A DNA stretch of 64,000 nucleotides, from the NCBI GenBank assembly GCA_900550465.1, contig URSC01000009.1, positions 1 through 64,000 of the forward strand, given 5' to 3'. Each line of letters starts with the position of its first letter. Positions within the stretch are counted from its first letter, which is position 1. Shown here piece by piece: positions 8,815 to 17,503 of this stretch. The position numbers were made by a program, and so were the translations under genes. The stretch is from an uncultured Alistipes sp. Its GTDB lineage: Bacteria > Bacteroidota > Bacteroidia > Bacteroidales > UBA932. Under the pieces are notes generated by a model. The model had not been told where the DNA came from, did no database searches, and was given only the letters and a program-made list of their open reading frames with translations.

Positions 8815-10818
8815 ATGAAGAAAATGTGTTTTTTTATCAGCGTACTCGCTGCTGTGTTATGTTCCCTCAGCACTTTTGCCGCGACTGCGGAGAACTCCAA
8901 ACCGTTTGTCATTCCGGAGCTGAAGACCTGGAAGGCCGGCAAGGGGGACCTGACCATTTCCGGGACGATGCGGATAGCCGTGCCGTCCGGAGACGGGGAA
9001 CTGCTGCGGATAGCCGGGATGCTGGCCGGGGACTGGAACACTGTTGCCGGTTTTAGGCCGGAGATTGTCACTGAGAAAGGAGGAAAAGGAGATATTGTCC
9101 TGGAAATCAAGACTGACAGGAGGCTGGACAAACTCAGCGGCGGCAGCACCGGGAGTTATTCGATCGATATCACCGACCGCGTGCGGCTTTCCGCCCCAAC
9201 TGCCAGCGGTGTGTACTGGGGAACGCAGACCCTGCTGCAGATGGCGGACCGCGCCCTGCAGACAGACGCTGAGGCCGGAGGCATTGACCTGGCCTGCGGC
9301 AGGATCCTCGACTGGCCCGACTACGGCATCCGCGGCTTCATGATGGACTGCGGCCGCAAGTACATCCCGATGAGCTACCTGCGCAAGCTCTCCCGCATCA
9401 TGGCCTACTACAAGATGAACACTCTCCAGATTCACCTCAACGACAACGGCTTCAAGCAGTACTTCGGAGGGGACTGGGACCGCACCTACGCAGCATTCCG
9501 CCTCGAGTGCGACACCTACACCGGACTGACCGCCCGTGACGGCCACTACACCAAGGCCGAGTTCATCGACTTCCAGGAGGAGGCCGCAGGCATGTACGTG
9601 GAGATTATCCCCGAGATCGACGTACCCGCCCATTCCCTGGCCCTCACCCGCTACATGCCGGAGATAGGCTCTGAGGAGTACGGCATGGACCACCTGGACC
9701 TGTTCAAGCCCGAGACCTACGAGTTCGTGGACGCCCTCTTCAAGGAATACCTCGAGGGTGACCTGCCCGTCTTCCGCGGTCCCAAGGTGCATATCGGCAC
9801 AGACGAGTACTCCAACAAGGACAAGGAAGTCGTGGAGAAATTCCGCTACTTCACCGACCACTACATCCGCCTCGTCGAGAGCTACGGCAAGCAGGCCGTA
9901 GTCTGGGGTGCCCTCACCCACGCTGACGGAGAGACCCCGGTCAAGTCGGAGAACGTGATAATGAACGCATGGTACAATGGTTACGCCGATCCGGTCAAGA
10001 TGGTGGAGGACGGCTACAAGCTCATCTCCATACCCGACGGACTGGTCTACATCGTACCCGCAGCCGGCTACTACTACGACTACCTCAACGAGAAATATCT
10101 CTACGAGAACTGGACACCCGCCCATGTCGGTGACGCCGTCTTCGCCGAGCGCGACACGTCCATCCTCGGCGGCATGTTCGCCGTATGGAACGACCATGCG
10201 GGCAACGGTATCTCGGTCAAGGACATCCACGACCGGCTCTTCCCCGCCCTGCAGACTCTGTCCGTGAAGATGTGGACCGGTGCTGAGACCTCCCTGCCCT
10301 ACGCTGACTTCGACAGCACCCGCTACTTTGTGCGAGAGGCTCCCGGCATCAACTTCGCCGGCCGCATCGGCACTGAGCCCGGCTGCGTGCTGAAGATGGC
10401 CGAGGTGGCTCCCGGCACAGTCATGCCCTATCCTGAGATCGGCTATGACTACACCGTCAGCTTCACCGTCGATGGTGCCGCCGAGAAACCCGGCACTGAG
10501 CTGTTCCGCTCAGAGGACGCCGTCTTCTATCTCAGCGACCCGATCAGCGGCATGATGGGCTTCGCCCGCGACGGCTACCTCAACACCTTCCGCTACAGCA
10601 TCCAGGACGGTGACCGTCTCGAAGTAACTGTCAAGGGTGACAACCGCTCCACGACCCTGATCATCAACGGCCGCGTCATCGACCGCCTCGAGACCGAAAA
10701 GCGCTGGCACAACGAAGGCGAGAGCGTGATGTACTACGTTCCCACCCTCGTATTCCCCCTGCAACAGGCCGGAGACTTCCAGAGCCGCATCACCAATCTG
10801 AAAGTCTACAACCACTAG
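8815..10818 (+). CDS. GH20 beta-N-acetylhexosaminidase
   Basis: The 667-residue secreted enzyme should release terminal beta-linked GlcNAc or GalNAc from glycans. It has a signal peptide (cleavage near residue 22), an N-terminal GH20b-like domain (about 30-150), and a TIM-barrel catalytic domain (about 165-480). The neighbouring acidic pair of substrate-assisted catalysis is D330-E331 in HIGTDEY. The C-terminal 150 residues form a beta-rich LamG/concanavalin-like module. The leader has no lipobox, so the protein is periplasmic or surface-released. Its stop codon overlaps the convergent ribH stop by 4 bp. Confidence 0.92.
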   Translation: MKKMCFFISVLAAVLCSLSTFAATAENSKPFVIPELKTWKAGKGDLTISGTMRIAVPSGDGELLRIAGMLAGDWNTVAGFRPEIVTEKGGKGDIVLEIKTDRRLDKLSGGSTGSYSIDITDRVRLSAPTASGVYWGTQTLLQMADRALQTDAEAGGIDLACGRILDWPDYGIRGFMMDCGRKYIPMSYLRKLSRIMAYYKMNTLQIHLNDNGFKQYFGGDWDRTYAAFRLECDTYTGLTARDGHYTKAEFIDFQEEAAGMYVEIIPEIDVPAHSLALTRYMPEIGSEEYGMDHLDLFKPETYEFVDALFKEYLEGDLPVFRGPKVHIGTDEYSNKDKEVVEKFRYFTDHYIRLVESYGKQAVVWGALTHADGETPVKSENVIMNAWYNGYADPVKMVEDGYKLISIPDGLVYIVPAAGYYYDYLNEKYLYENWTPAHVGDAVFAERDTSILGGMFAVWNDHAGNGISVKDIHDRLFPALQTLSVKMWTGAETSLPYADFDSTRYFVREAPGINFAGRIGTEPGCVLKMAEVAPGTVMPYPEIGYDYTVSFTVDGAAEKPGTELFRSEDAVFYLSDPISGMMGFARDGYLNTFRYSIQDGDRLEVTVKGDNRSTTLIINGRVIDRLETEKRWHNEGESVMYYVPTLVFPLQQAGDFQSRITNLKVYNH

Positions 10819-11276
10819 AACTGACGGGCGAGATTGACCATCTCGATAGCGGTGGTCATGGCGTCGAAGCCTTTGTTGCCGGCCTTGGTGCCTGCGCGTT
10901 CTACGGCCTGCTCGATGGAGTCGGTGGTCAGGACGCCGAAGATGACGGGGACGTTGCACTCCAGACCGACGTGGGCTATACCCTTGGTGGCCTCATTGGC
11001 GACCATATCGAAGTGAGGGGTAGCCCCGCGGATTACGGCTCCGAGGCAGACGATAGCATCGTACTTGCCGGAGAGAGCCATCTTCCTGGCCACAAACGGA
11101 ATCTCGAACGCTCCGGGCACCCAGGCCACCTCGAGATTCTCCCCCGCACCTCCGTGACGCAGGAACGAGTCCTCCGCCCCGCCCAGCAGCTTGGAAGTGA
11201 TGAATTCGTTGAAACGGGCCGCTACGATGCCTATCCTCTGGCCGGCGGCTGACAGATTGCCTTCTATTACTTTCAT
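10815..11276 (-). CDS. ribH: lumazine synthase (6,7-dimethyl-8-ribityllumazine synthase)
   Basis: RibH condenses 5-amino-6-ribitylaminouracil with dihydroxybutanone phosphate to form the precursor of riboflavin. The 153-residue length is typical. Diagnostic segments are VPGAFEIP, CLGAVIRGATPHFDMV (with the active-site His) and GVLTTDSIEQA. It is the last gene of the riboflavin operon, 30 bp after ribBA. Its stop codon is shared in part with the end of the convergent hexosaminidase gene. Confidence 0.97.
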   Translation of the reverse strand: MKVIEGNLSAAGQRIGIVAARFNEFITSKLLGGAEDSFLRHGGAGENLEVAWVPGAFEIPFVARKMALSGKYDAIVCLGAVIRGATPHFDMVANEATKGIAHVGLECNVPVIFGVLTTDSIEQAVERAGTKAGNKGFDAMTTAIEMVNLARQF

Positions 11277-11306
11277 GGTTGACTTTGTATTTATTGTTTT
11301 CTATTT

Positions 11307-12530
11307 CTACTTAAAATGCTCCTTCTGCTCGAAATGGAGGAGGTGACCCATCTTCTTGTACTTGGTGTACATGTAGGCCTCGTTCTTCTCGTTGCAGGTC
11401 ATCTCGATGGGGTCGCGGCCCACCACCTCGATACCGTAGTGGTCCAGGCCGAAGATCTTCATCGGATTGTTGGTCATCAGTATCAGTTTCCGGATGCCAA
11501 GGTCAGAGAGGATGGCGCCGCCGACATCGTAGTCGCGCAGGTCCGCCTTGAAGCCTAAGGCCAGGTTGGCCTCCACGGTATCCATGCCCTGGTCCTGCAG
11601 CTCGTACGCCCGCAGCTTGTTGATCAGCCCGATGCCGCGTCCCTCCTGCCGCAGGTAGAGCAGCACACCGCGTCCGGCCTTCTCGATACGTCTGAGGGCC
11701 TCGGCCAGCTGCTCGCCGCAGTCACAGCGCAGTGAACCCAGTACGTCTCCGGTCAGGCACTCCGAGTGCATCCGGCACAGCACCGGCTCGGGAGTGGTGA
11801 TGTCGCCCTTGACGATGGCCAGATGATGCTCCTTGGTGATGCGGTTGACGTAGCCCATAATCCGGAAATTGCCGTACTTCGTAGGAAGGGCCGCGTCCGT
11901 CACCTTCTCCATCCACTTCTCGTGGTGCTTGCGGTAAGACACCAGGTCATCCACGGTGATAATCTTCAAGCCATGTTCAGCGGCGAAGGCTATCAGCTCG
12001 GTAGTGCGCATCATGTCCCCGTCCTCCCGCATGATCTCGCAGCACAGTCCGCACTCCTCCAGTCCGGCGATGCGCATCAGGTCCACGGTGGCCTCGGTGT
12101 GACCGCGGCGCTGCAGTACGCCTCCAGGACGGGACTCCAGCGGAAACATGTGCCCGGGACGGCGGAAATCCTCCGGCTTAGCATCCGGCTCCACCGATTT
12201 CATCGCAGTGATCGACCGCTCAATGGCCGAGATACCCGTACCGGTCGAGACGTGGTCGATGGACACGGTGAAGGCCGTGCAGTGATTGTCGGTATTGTGC
12301 GAGACCATCTGCCCCAGGCCCAGCTTTTGGGTCAGAGCGGAGCTCATCGGCATGCATATCAGGCCCTTGCCGTAGCAGGCCATGAAGTTGACATTGGCAG
12401 TGGTGGCGTGACGGGCGGCACAGATCAGGTCCCCCTCATTCTCCCGGTCGGGATCGTCGATGACCACGATTATCTGTCCCTGGCGGAGAGCCTCGGCCGC
12501 CTCCTCGATGGTATTGAATTTACGTTCCAT
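11307..12530 (-). CDS. ribBA: bifunctional DHBP synthase / GTP cyclohydrolase II
   Basis: The 407-residue fusion supplies both inputs of riboflavin synthesis. The N-terminal RibB half (about 1-205) makes dihydroxybutanone phosphate and shows DDPDRENEGDLICAA and RPGGVLQRRGHTEA. The C-terminal RibA half (about 210-407) opens GTP and shows RMHSECLTGDVLGSLRCDCG with the zinc-binding Cys residues and LRQEGRGIGL. Both active sites look intact. It lies 3 bp after ribE and 30 bp before ribH. Confidence 0.97.
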   Translation of the reverse strand: MERKFNTIEEAAEALRQGQIIVVIDDPDRENEGDLICAARHATTANVNFMACYGKGLICMPMSSALTQKLGLGQMVSHNTDNHCTAFTVSIDHVSTGTGISAIERSITAMKSVEPDAKPEDFRRPGHMFPLESRPGGVLQRRGHTEATVDLMRIAGLEECGLCCEIMREDGDMMRTTELIAFAAEHGLKIITVDDLVSYRKHHEKWMEKVTDAALPTKYGNFRIMGYVNRITKEHHLAIVKGDITTPEPVLCRMHSECLTGDVLGSLRCDCGEQLAEALRRIEKAGRGVLLYLRQEGRGIGLINKLRAYELQDQGMDTVEANLALGFKADLRDYDVGGAILSDLGIRKLILMTNNPMKIFGLDHYGIEVVGRDPIEMTCNEKNEAYMYTKYKKMGHLLHFEQKEHFK

Positions 12531-12533
12531 ATA

Positions 12534-13214
12534 TTAAAATCCGTATTTCTTTAAAAATTCTTCTGTAATTCCGCCTCCGGCAGAGTCGCTGTCCACCAGT
12601 GCGGAGGCGGGGACAGCATCCCCGGAAGAAGCCAGCAGCCGCTCCACATACCGCGCCAGCATGTCCACCTCCACATTGACCGGAGAACCCGGTTTCAGAA
12701 GGTGGAGCGTCGTCGAAGCCATAGTGTGCGGAATAAGCGAGACTGTAAAACTGCTGTCCGCATCCGAAACCGACGCCACGGTCAGGCTTACCCCATCGAG
12801 AGTCACCGACCCCTTCCGGGCCACATATCGCAGGACATCGGACGGCACCGACACCCTCATAACCAGGGCAATGCCGTCCCGGACAAGGTCAGCCACCCGT
12901 CCGCAGGCATCCACATGCCCCGAGACGAGATGCCCGCCGAAGCGGCCTCCGCAGGCCATGGCCCGTTCCAGATTGACCTTCGAACCGGGCCTCAGACTGC
13001 CCAGGGAGGTACGCCGCAGCGTCTCCGGCATCGCGTCAGCCGTAAAATGCCCGCTGCCGGGAGTCACCGTCAGGCATACCCCATTGACCGCGATACTGTC
13101 CCCTGTCGCAGTGCCTTCCAGCACCCTGGAAGCCTCGATATCCAGCACCACTCCCGAACCGCCTCCGCGGATGGAGCGGACCGTCCCTATTTCCTCTATT
13201 ATTCCTGTAAACAT
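12534..13214 (-). CDS. ribE: riboflavin synthase, alpha subunit
   Basis: RibE dismutates two lumazine molecules to riboflavin. The 226-residue protein has the two duplicated lumazine-binding domains: MFTGIIEEIG at the N-terminus with VNGVCLTV, and the second half with VTLDGVSLTV and a similar barrel. A Ser/Ala/Asp-rich tail (from about residue 195) extends past the usual family end. The start overlaps the 3' end of ribD by 16 bp, which suggests translational coupling. Confidence 0.95.
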   Translation of the reverse strand: MFTGIIEEIGTVRSIRGGGSGVVLDIEASRVLEGTATGDSIAVNGVCLTVTPGSGHFTADAMPETLRRTSLGSLRPGSKVNLERAMACGGRFGGHLVSGHVDACGRVADLVRDGIALVMRVSVPSDVLRYVARKGSVTLDGVSLTVASVSDADSSFTVSLIPHTMASTTLHLLKPGSPVNVEVDMLARYVERLLASSGDAVPASALVDSDSAGGGITEEFLKKYGF

Positions 13215-14329
13215 TTAGACCTATCGTATTTGCTTGAAAATCCGTGTATCAGTATATCCTCCCCGACCATTTCCACCGAGTCTACCCGCAGGCCGCAGGC
13301 CGCTGCCATTGTCCCGAAGCCGGAACCTCCGACCGGACCTTTGGCGGTACGTCCTCCGACTATCTTCGGAGCCACGAAGACGTAGAACTCGTCCACGAGC
13401 CCGGAGCGGACCAGACTCCAGTTGAGTTCCCCGCCACCTTCGACGAGTACCGAATCGAGCCCCATGGTCCCGAGCTGTCCCAGCATATTTTCCAGATCCA
13501 CCATACCGTCCGCACCGCATGAGCACAGCAGCGTTTCCACTCCGCAGGAGCGCAGTGCCTCCAGCCTCTGAGCCTCAGCCGCATCCGTATGCGCCACGAC
13601 AGTCCGGTATTCGCGGGCAGTCCGGGCCAGCTGACAGTCCGCCGGCATGGAAGCCTTCGAGTCCACGATGACCCGCACCGGCTGACGCATCCCGTCCACG
13701 CGGCAGTTGAGCATGGGATCGTCGGCCAGGACGGTGCCTATGCCGGCCACTATACCCATATACCGGCCCCGGAGCTCGTGCACCAGGCGGCGGGACTGCT
13801 CCCCGCTCACCCACCTGGAGTCCCCGGAGACAGCGGCTATGCGCCCGTCTAGAGTCATGGCCCATTTGAGCACGACCCAGGGACGGCGCGTAGTTATGTA
13901 CTTGATGAATATGCGGTTGAGATGACGGGCCTCAGCCTCGAGCACACCGGTAATCACTTCTATGCCATGATCCCGCAGGATGGCGGCTCCGTGTCCGGCC
14001 ACCAAAGGGTTGGGATCAGTCATGGCCATGACCACCCGGGATATGCCGGCAGCGATGATGGCATCCGTGCAGGGCGGCTGCTTGCCATGATGACAGCAGG
14101 GCTCGAGAGTCACGTACATCGTCGCGCCCTCCACGGGCTCCTTACAGGAGGCCAGCGCGTCCCTCTCGGCATGCAGGCTGCCGCAGACATGGTGCCAGCC
14201 CCGGGCGAGCACCCTTCCGTCGCGGACTATCACCGCCCCCACCATCGGGTTCGGCCCCACGTGCCCCCTGCCGCGCTCAGCCAGCGCGAGAGCCATCCGC
14301 ATGTATCTGATATCTTCGTCGTTACACAT
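13199..14329 (-). CDS. ribD: bifunctional pyrimidine deaminase/reductase
   Basis: The 376-residue RibD deaminates and then reduces the pyrimidine intermediate of riboflavin synthesis. The N-terminal deaminase domain has the zinc site HAERDAL and LEPCCHHGKQPPC. The C-terminal reductase domain shows KWAMTLDGRIA, DDPMLNCR and LVEGGGELN. The start at 14329 (MCNDEDIRYM) is chosen because the riboswitch terminator ends just upstream, and a start 7 codons earlier would lie inside its stem. It is the first gene of the rib operon. Confidence 0.95.
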   Translation of the reverse strand: MCNDEDIRYMRMALALAERGRGHVGPNPMVGAVIVRDGRVLARGWHHVCGSLHAERDALASCKEPVEGATMYVTLEPCCHHGKQPPCTDAIIAAGISRVVMAMTDPNPLVAGHGAAILRDHGIEVITGVLEAEARHLNRIFIKYITTRRPWVVLKWAMTLDGRIAAVSGDSRWVSGEQSRRLVHELRGRYMGIVAGIGTVLADDPMLNCRVDGMRQPVRVIVDSKASMPADCQLARTAREYRTVVAHTDAAEAQRLEALRSCGVETLLCSCGADGMVDLENMLGQLGTMGLDSVLVEGGGELNWSLVRSGLVDEFYVFVAPKIVGGRTAKGPVGGSGFGTMAAACGLRVDSVEMVGEDILIHGFSSKYDRSKCLQE

Positions 14330-14332
14330 AAC

Positions 14333-14363
14333 AAAAAACCCGAATACCACAATGGCACTCAGG
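14333..14363 (-). terminator. riboswitch-controlled terminator before ribD
   Basis: On the minus strand an 11-bp stem CCTGAGTGCCA / TGGTATTCGGG with a 3-nt loop (three wobble pairs) is followed by six T residues. The tract ends only 4 nt before the ribD start codon. This is most simply the expression platform of the FMN riboswitch. Confidence 0.8.
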
Positions 14364-14423
14364 GCAGTCTGTCATTCCGACAATCACAAGCGCCGGCACC
14401 GCTTCCACGGCTTCCGGCCAAGA

Positions 14424-14541
14424 CCTCTCTTCCATCCGGACTGTCACCGTCGGTATCGGAATTTCACCGATTCAGTCCCTGATAATCAGGGAGTCGCGGA
14501 CTGTCACCGCCGGTAGGGAATCGCACCCTGCCCTGAGAGAT
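14424..14541 (-). promoter_or_regulatory. FMN riboswitch (RFN element)
   Basis: The minus strand carries the conserved RFN signatures in order: TCTCAGGGCAGGGTGCGATT, CCCTACCGGCGGTGA, AGTCCGCGA, a CCCTGATTATCAGGG hairpin, CGGTGAAATTCCGATACCGA, CGGTGACAGTCCGGATGGAA, and a closing GAGAG that pairs with the initial CTCTC. It lies between the promoter and ribD, with a terminator downstream. FMN binding is expected to favour termination and so repress the rib operon. Confidence 0.96.
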
Positions 14542-14556
14542 ATTCTTATTGGACGG

Positions 14557-14564
14557 CAAATATA
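14557..14564 (-). promoter_or_regulatory. minus-7 element of the rib operon
   Basis: The minus strand reads TATATTTG, an exact TAnnTTTG match, placed to start transcription just before the riboswitch aptamer. Confidence 0.65.
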
Positions 14565-14593
14565 GAAAATTTTTACAAACTTTGTAGCCGCTT

Positions 14594-15754
14594 ATGAGAG
14601 AAATACGACACATCATCATCACCGACCCGCACGACTGCTGCGGCTGCACCGCCTGTGCGTCGGCCTGCCCCAGAGGCAGCATCACCATGAAGGAAAATTC
14701 CGAAGGCTTCCTCTATCCCGCTGTGGATGAGAGCACCTGTATCGAATGCGGCATCTGCGCGAGGGTCTGCCCCGTCATCACGCAGTTCCCCGCCCGCAGG
14801 CCACTCGAGGTCCACGCCGTGAGGCACCCGGACGGAACGGTAAGGATCAGCAGCGCCTCGGGAGGGGCATTTCCCCTGATAGCCTCCGCCATACTGGAAG
14901 AGGGAGGCATAGTCTTCGGCTCCCGCTATGACAATGTCCATGAGGCGGTCCACGACAGCGCCGGCACCCCTTCGGAAGCGGCGGCATTCATCGGTTCCAA
15001 ATACCTGCAGAGCCGGATGGAGGACTGCTGCGGAAGGGTCAGGACGGCTCTGCGCGAGGGACGTCCGGTGCTGTTCACCGGCACCCCCTGCCAGGTGGCG
15101 GGCCTCAACCATTTTCTTGCCTCCGGAGCTGGAAAGACCTCGACAGACCGGCTGCTGACGGTGGATCTCATCTGTCACGGAGCGCCCTCGCCGGGGGTAT
15201 GGAGGCGGTATCTCGCGGAGGAGAAAGCCGCCCTAGAGGCTCAGGGCTACCGTGATGTGAACATAGAAGAGGTCCGCTTCCGCGACAAGGAGGAGGGCCG
15301 CGCCGGATGGAAAGGCTACAATTTCAAGATATTCTTCCGCGCCACCGACCCCTCGGGAGTCCCCTGCCGCCCAGTATTGAGCGAGCGCGGCAAGGCGGAG
15401 AACCTGTTCATCCGGGGATTCCTGGCCGACTTCTATTCCCGCCCGAGCTGCTACCGCTGCCCCGCCCGGGAGTTCCGCAGCGGCAGCGACCTGACCATCG
15501 GCGACTTCTGGGGCATCGGCGACCTCCGCCCCGACTTCGACGACGACCGCGGAGTCAGCGCCGTCCTGGTCAATACCGAAAAGGGCCGCGAGTTCTTCTC
15601 CCGCATCCATTGTACCCGCCTGGAAATGACCTACAAAGACGTCCTGCGCCGCAACCGCTGCCTGGAGACCTCCGTCACGGAGCCCGCCGCCCGCGCCGCG
15701 TTCTTCGCCTCCATGGACTCAGTCCATGATACTGTGCGCAGGCTGTTGCGGTAA
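14594..15754 (+). CDS. Coenzyme F420 hydrogenase/dehydrogenase beta-subunit family Fe-S protein
   Basis: The 386-residue protein has an N-terminal two-cluster ferredoxin domain, with CCGCTACASACP and CIECGICARVCP each giving a 4Fe-4S site. It continues into the FrhB-type N- and C-terminal domains (FTGTPCQVAGL, DLICHGAPSPGVW, GDFWGIGD). In Bacteroidota this family is often found in polysaccharide or reductase loci and is not evidence for F420 use. The partner and substrate cannot be read here. It stands alone between the divergent rib operon and lplA. It could be a flavin-linked reductase, but this is an inference. Confidence 0.85.
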   Translation: MREIRHIIITDPHDCCGCTACASACPRGSITMKENSEGFLYPAVDESTCIECGICARVCPVITQFPARRPLEVHAVRHPDGTVRISSASGGAFPLIASAILEEGGIVFGSRYDNVHEAVHDSAGTPSEAAAFIGSKYLQSRMEDCCGRVRTALREGRPVLFTGTPCQVAGLNHFLASGAGKTSTDRLLTVDLICHGAPSPGVWRRYLAEEKAALEAQGYRDVNIEEVRFRDKEEGRAGWKGYNFKIFFRATDPSGVPCRPVLSERGKAENLFIRGFLADFYSRPSCYRCPAREFRSGSDLTIGDFWGIGDLRPDFDDDRGVSAVLVNTEKGREFFSRIHCTRLEMTYKDVLRRNRCLETSVTEPAARAAFFASMDSVHDTVRRLLR

Positions 15755-15885
15755 ATGATAGCAGATTACAATTAAATGATATTGGAGACAACGTAATGTC
15801 CAATGTGCTAACAGGACTTTTATAAGTTCATTGGAGAATGAGTGAACGACGGCCAAAGTAAAATCTGACAACTGAGCGTCCGTTA

Positions 15886-16875
15886 CTATAAAAACAGTTC
15901 GGCCAGCTCATCGGCCGTGGCCGGTCCGAAGTAGTCGGTCAGCGGCAGCGCGGACAGGGCATTGAGTACGGCATCATGGGAGTGGGGCAGTCCGGTCAGG
16001 GCCTGCTCCACTTCTTCTGTGGGGCGGGTGAAGAAGTAGTCGCCGCGGATGGAGCAGGAGCGGATAAGGCCGCCCGAGACGTCGAGGGAGACTTCGATGA
16101 AGCCCCAGGGGAAGCGGCGGGTCTGGTTGAGGCCGTAACGGGGGGAATTGCCGTAGTTCCACTGCCAGGTGGAGTATTTTTCCCGGCACAGCCGGTCTAT
16201 GGCCGCCATCTCCTCTGCGGTGTAGCCGCGGAGAGTGTCCGTACCGCCTGCAATATGGTCCTGAAGATAAGTGATGAACTCCTCCACTGACATGGAGCGG
16301 TGCCGGGCGGGCAGATGCTCCGAGATGTTGGTTACCCGCGAGCGGTTGGACTGCACGCTCTTGCCGATGAATTTTTCCGGACGGGTGTTGAGGGCGCCCG
16401 AGAGGTCGGCTACGGAGGCGGAGAAAAGCAGGGTGCCGTGCTGCAGGACCCGGCCGCCGTGGACACAGACCGCATTGCCCGAGAACTTCCGGCCGCTGAT
16501 GACCAGGTCGTTGCGCCCTTCGAGCGAGGCTTCCACCCCGAGTGAGCGCAGAGCCGAGATGACGGGAGCAGTGAAGCGCCCGAACATGGCCGCGGTGTCC
16601 TCCCCATCCACCTTACGGTCGATGAAGGTATAATTGACATTGCCCAGGTCGTGGAATACCGCGCCTCCGCCAGTGAGACGGCGGACTACAGGTATGCCGC
16701 GTGTCCGGACATATTCTGAGTTAATTTCGGCAGCGGCATTCTGGTAGCGGCCGACAATGACCGAAGGGGCATTTCTCCAGAGGCGGAATACCGGCTCGGA
16801 GAGAGAGGTCAGGAGGTATTCCTCGGCGGCGAGGTTCCAGTAGGGGTCGGTGGTGGAGTCTACGATGCAGAGCAT
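15886..16875 (-). CDS. lplA: lipoate-protein ligase A
   Basis: LplA activates lipoate as lipoyl-AMP and transfers it to the lipoyl domains of 2-oxoacid dehydrogenases and glycine cleavage H protein. The 329-residue protein has the ligase core with the family segments RRLTGGGAVFHDLGNVNYTF and the lysine region GRKFSGNAV. A C-terminal accessory domain follows (about residues 245-329). It is the third gene of a probable obgE-PAP2-lplA operon, 10 bp after the PAP2 gene. Confidence 0.93.
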   Translation of the reverse strand: MLCIVDSTTDPYWNLAAEEYLLTSLSEPVFRLWRNAPSVIVGRYQNAAAEINSEYVRTRGIPVVRRLTGGGAVFHDLGNVNYTFIDRKVDGEDTAAMFGRFTAPVISALRSLGVEASLEGRNDLVISGRKFSGNAVCVHGGRVLQHGTLLFSASVADLSGALNTRPEKFIGKSVQSNRSRVTNISEHLPARHRSMSVEEFITYLQDHIAGGTDTLRGYTAEEMAAIDRLCREKYSTWQWNYGNSPRYGLNQTRRFPWGFIEVSLDVSGGLIRSCSIRGDYFFTRPTEEVEQALTGLPHSHDAVLNALSALPLTDYFGPATADELAELFL

Positions 16876-16885
16876 GTGGGCAGGG

Positions 16886-17503
16886 TTATGAATATTTTCT
16901 GGAAATCAGGGACAATACCCATCGGTAGAGGCTGTAGACAGCAAGGGCGACCAGCACTCCGGCGAGGGCACCGCAGACTACGTCCGTGGTGAAATGCTTG
17001 GCCAGGTAGATGCGGCTGAAGCCTATCAGCGCGGCCCAGGTCAGGATACCGGCTGAATACCACCCGCGTCTGAATATCAGGGCAGTGAGGGCTGCCATTC
17101 CAAAGGTGTTGGAGGCGTGGGCCGAGAAGAAACCGTAGAGGCCGCCCCTGCCTTCCGGCAGATGGAGCAGGCCCTCCAGCAGGGGGTCGTGGCTCGGGCG
17201 GGGACGGGCGACCCAGTCCTTTACCAGATTGGTCATCTGCTCGGTGAGACCGAAGCACAGCGCCACAGCCAGCACTCCGATGAGTCCCGTGAGCCAAAGC
17301 GGTATCCGGCTGCCGAGGCGGAATGCAGGCGATTTCCGGCCGTACCATTTGGGAATGAACATCAGTGCAACAATGACCACATACAGCGGAATCCACACCT
17401 TGCTCGACGAGAGAAAGAGCATGATGCTGTCCAGGACCGGTGTGTGCAGGGCGTTGAGGCCCAGTGTGATGTCGTGGTCAAGCTGTATCAGCCAGTCTAT
17501 CAT
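16886..17503 (-). CDS. PAP2-family membrane phosphatase
   Basis: The 205-residue membrane protein belongs to the type 2 phosphatidic acid phosphatase family, which includes undecaprenyl-diphosphate and lipid phosphatases. The three signature motifs are present: KDWVARPRP, SAHASN (the PSGH position, with A for G), and SRIYLAKHFTTD with the catalytic His. About five hydrophobic segments are seen. It overlaps obgE by 4 bp (ATGA), which implies translational coupling. The exact lipid substrate is not determined. Confidence 0.88.
   Translation of the reverse strand: MIDWLIQLDHDITLGLNALHTPVLDSIMLFLSSSKVWIPLYVVIVALMFIPKWYGRKSPAFRLGSRIPLWLTGLIGVLAVALCFGLTEQMTNLVKDWVARPRPSHDPLLEGLLHLPEGRGGLYGFFSAHASNTFGMAALTALIFRRGWYSAGILTWAALIGFSRIYLAKHFTTDVVCGALAGVLVALAVYSLYRWVLSLISRKYS

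Noticed and set aside
8857..10230. 457-codon minus-strand frame opposite the GH20 gene
   Set aside because: Shadow frame caused by GC-rich codon use; the GH20 catalytic motif is on the plus strand.
14474..14488. CCTGATAATCAGG, similar to the palindrome in the 16-bp direct repeat
   Set aside because: It is a normal hairpin of the FMN riboswitch, so the likeness to TCTGATAATCAGA is coincidental.
15755..15885. Small gene or RNA between the Fe-S protein gene and lplA
   Set aside because: The 131 bp hold only a weak ATTGGA...TCCAAT inverted repeat and no promoter-terminator pair.
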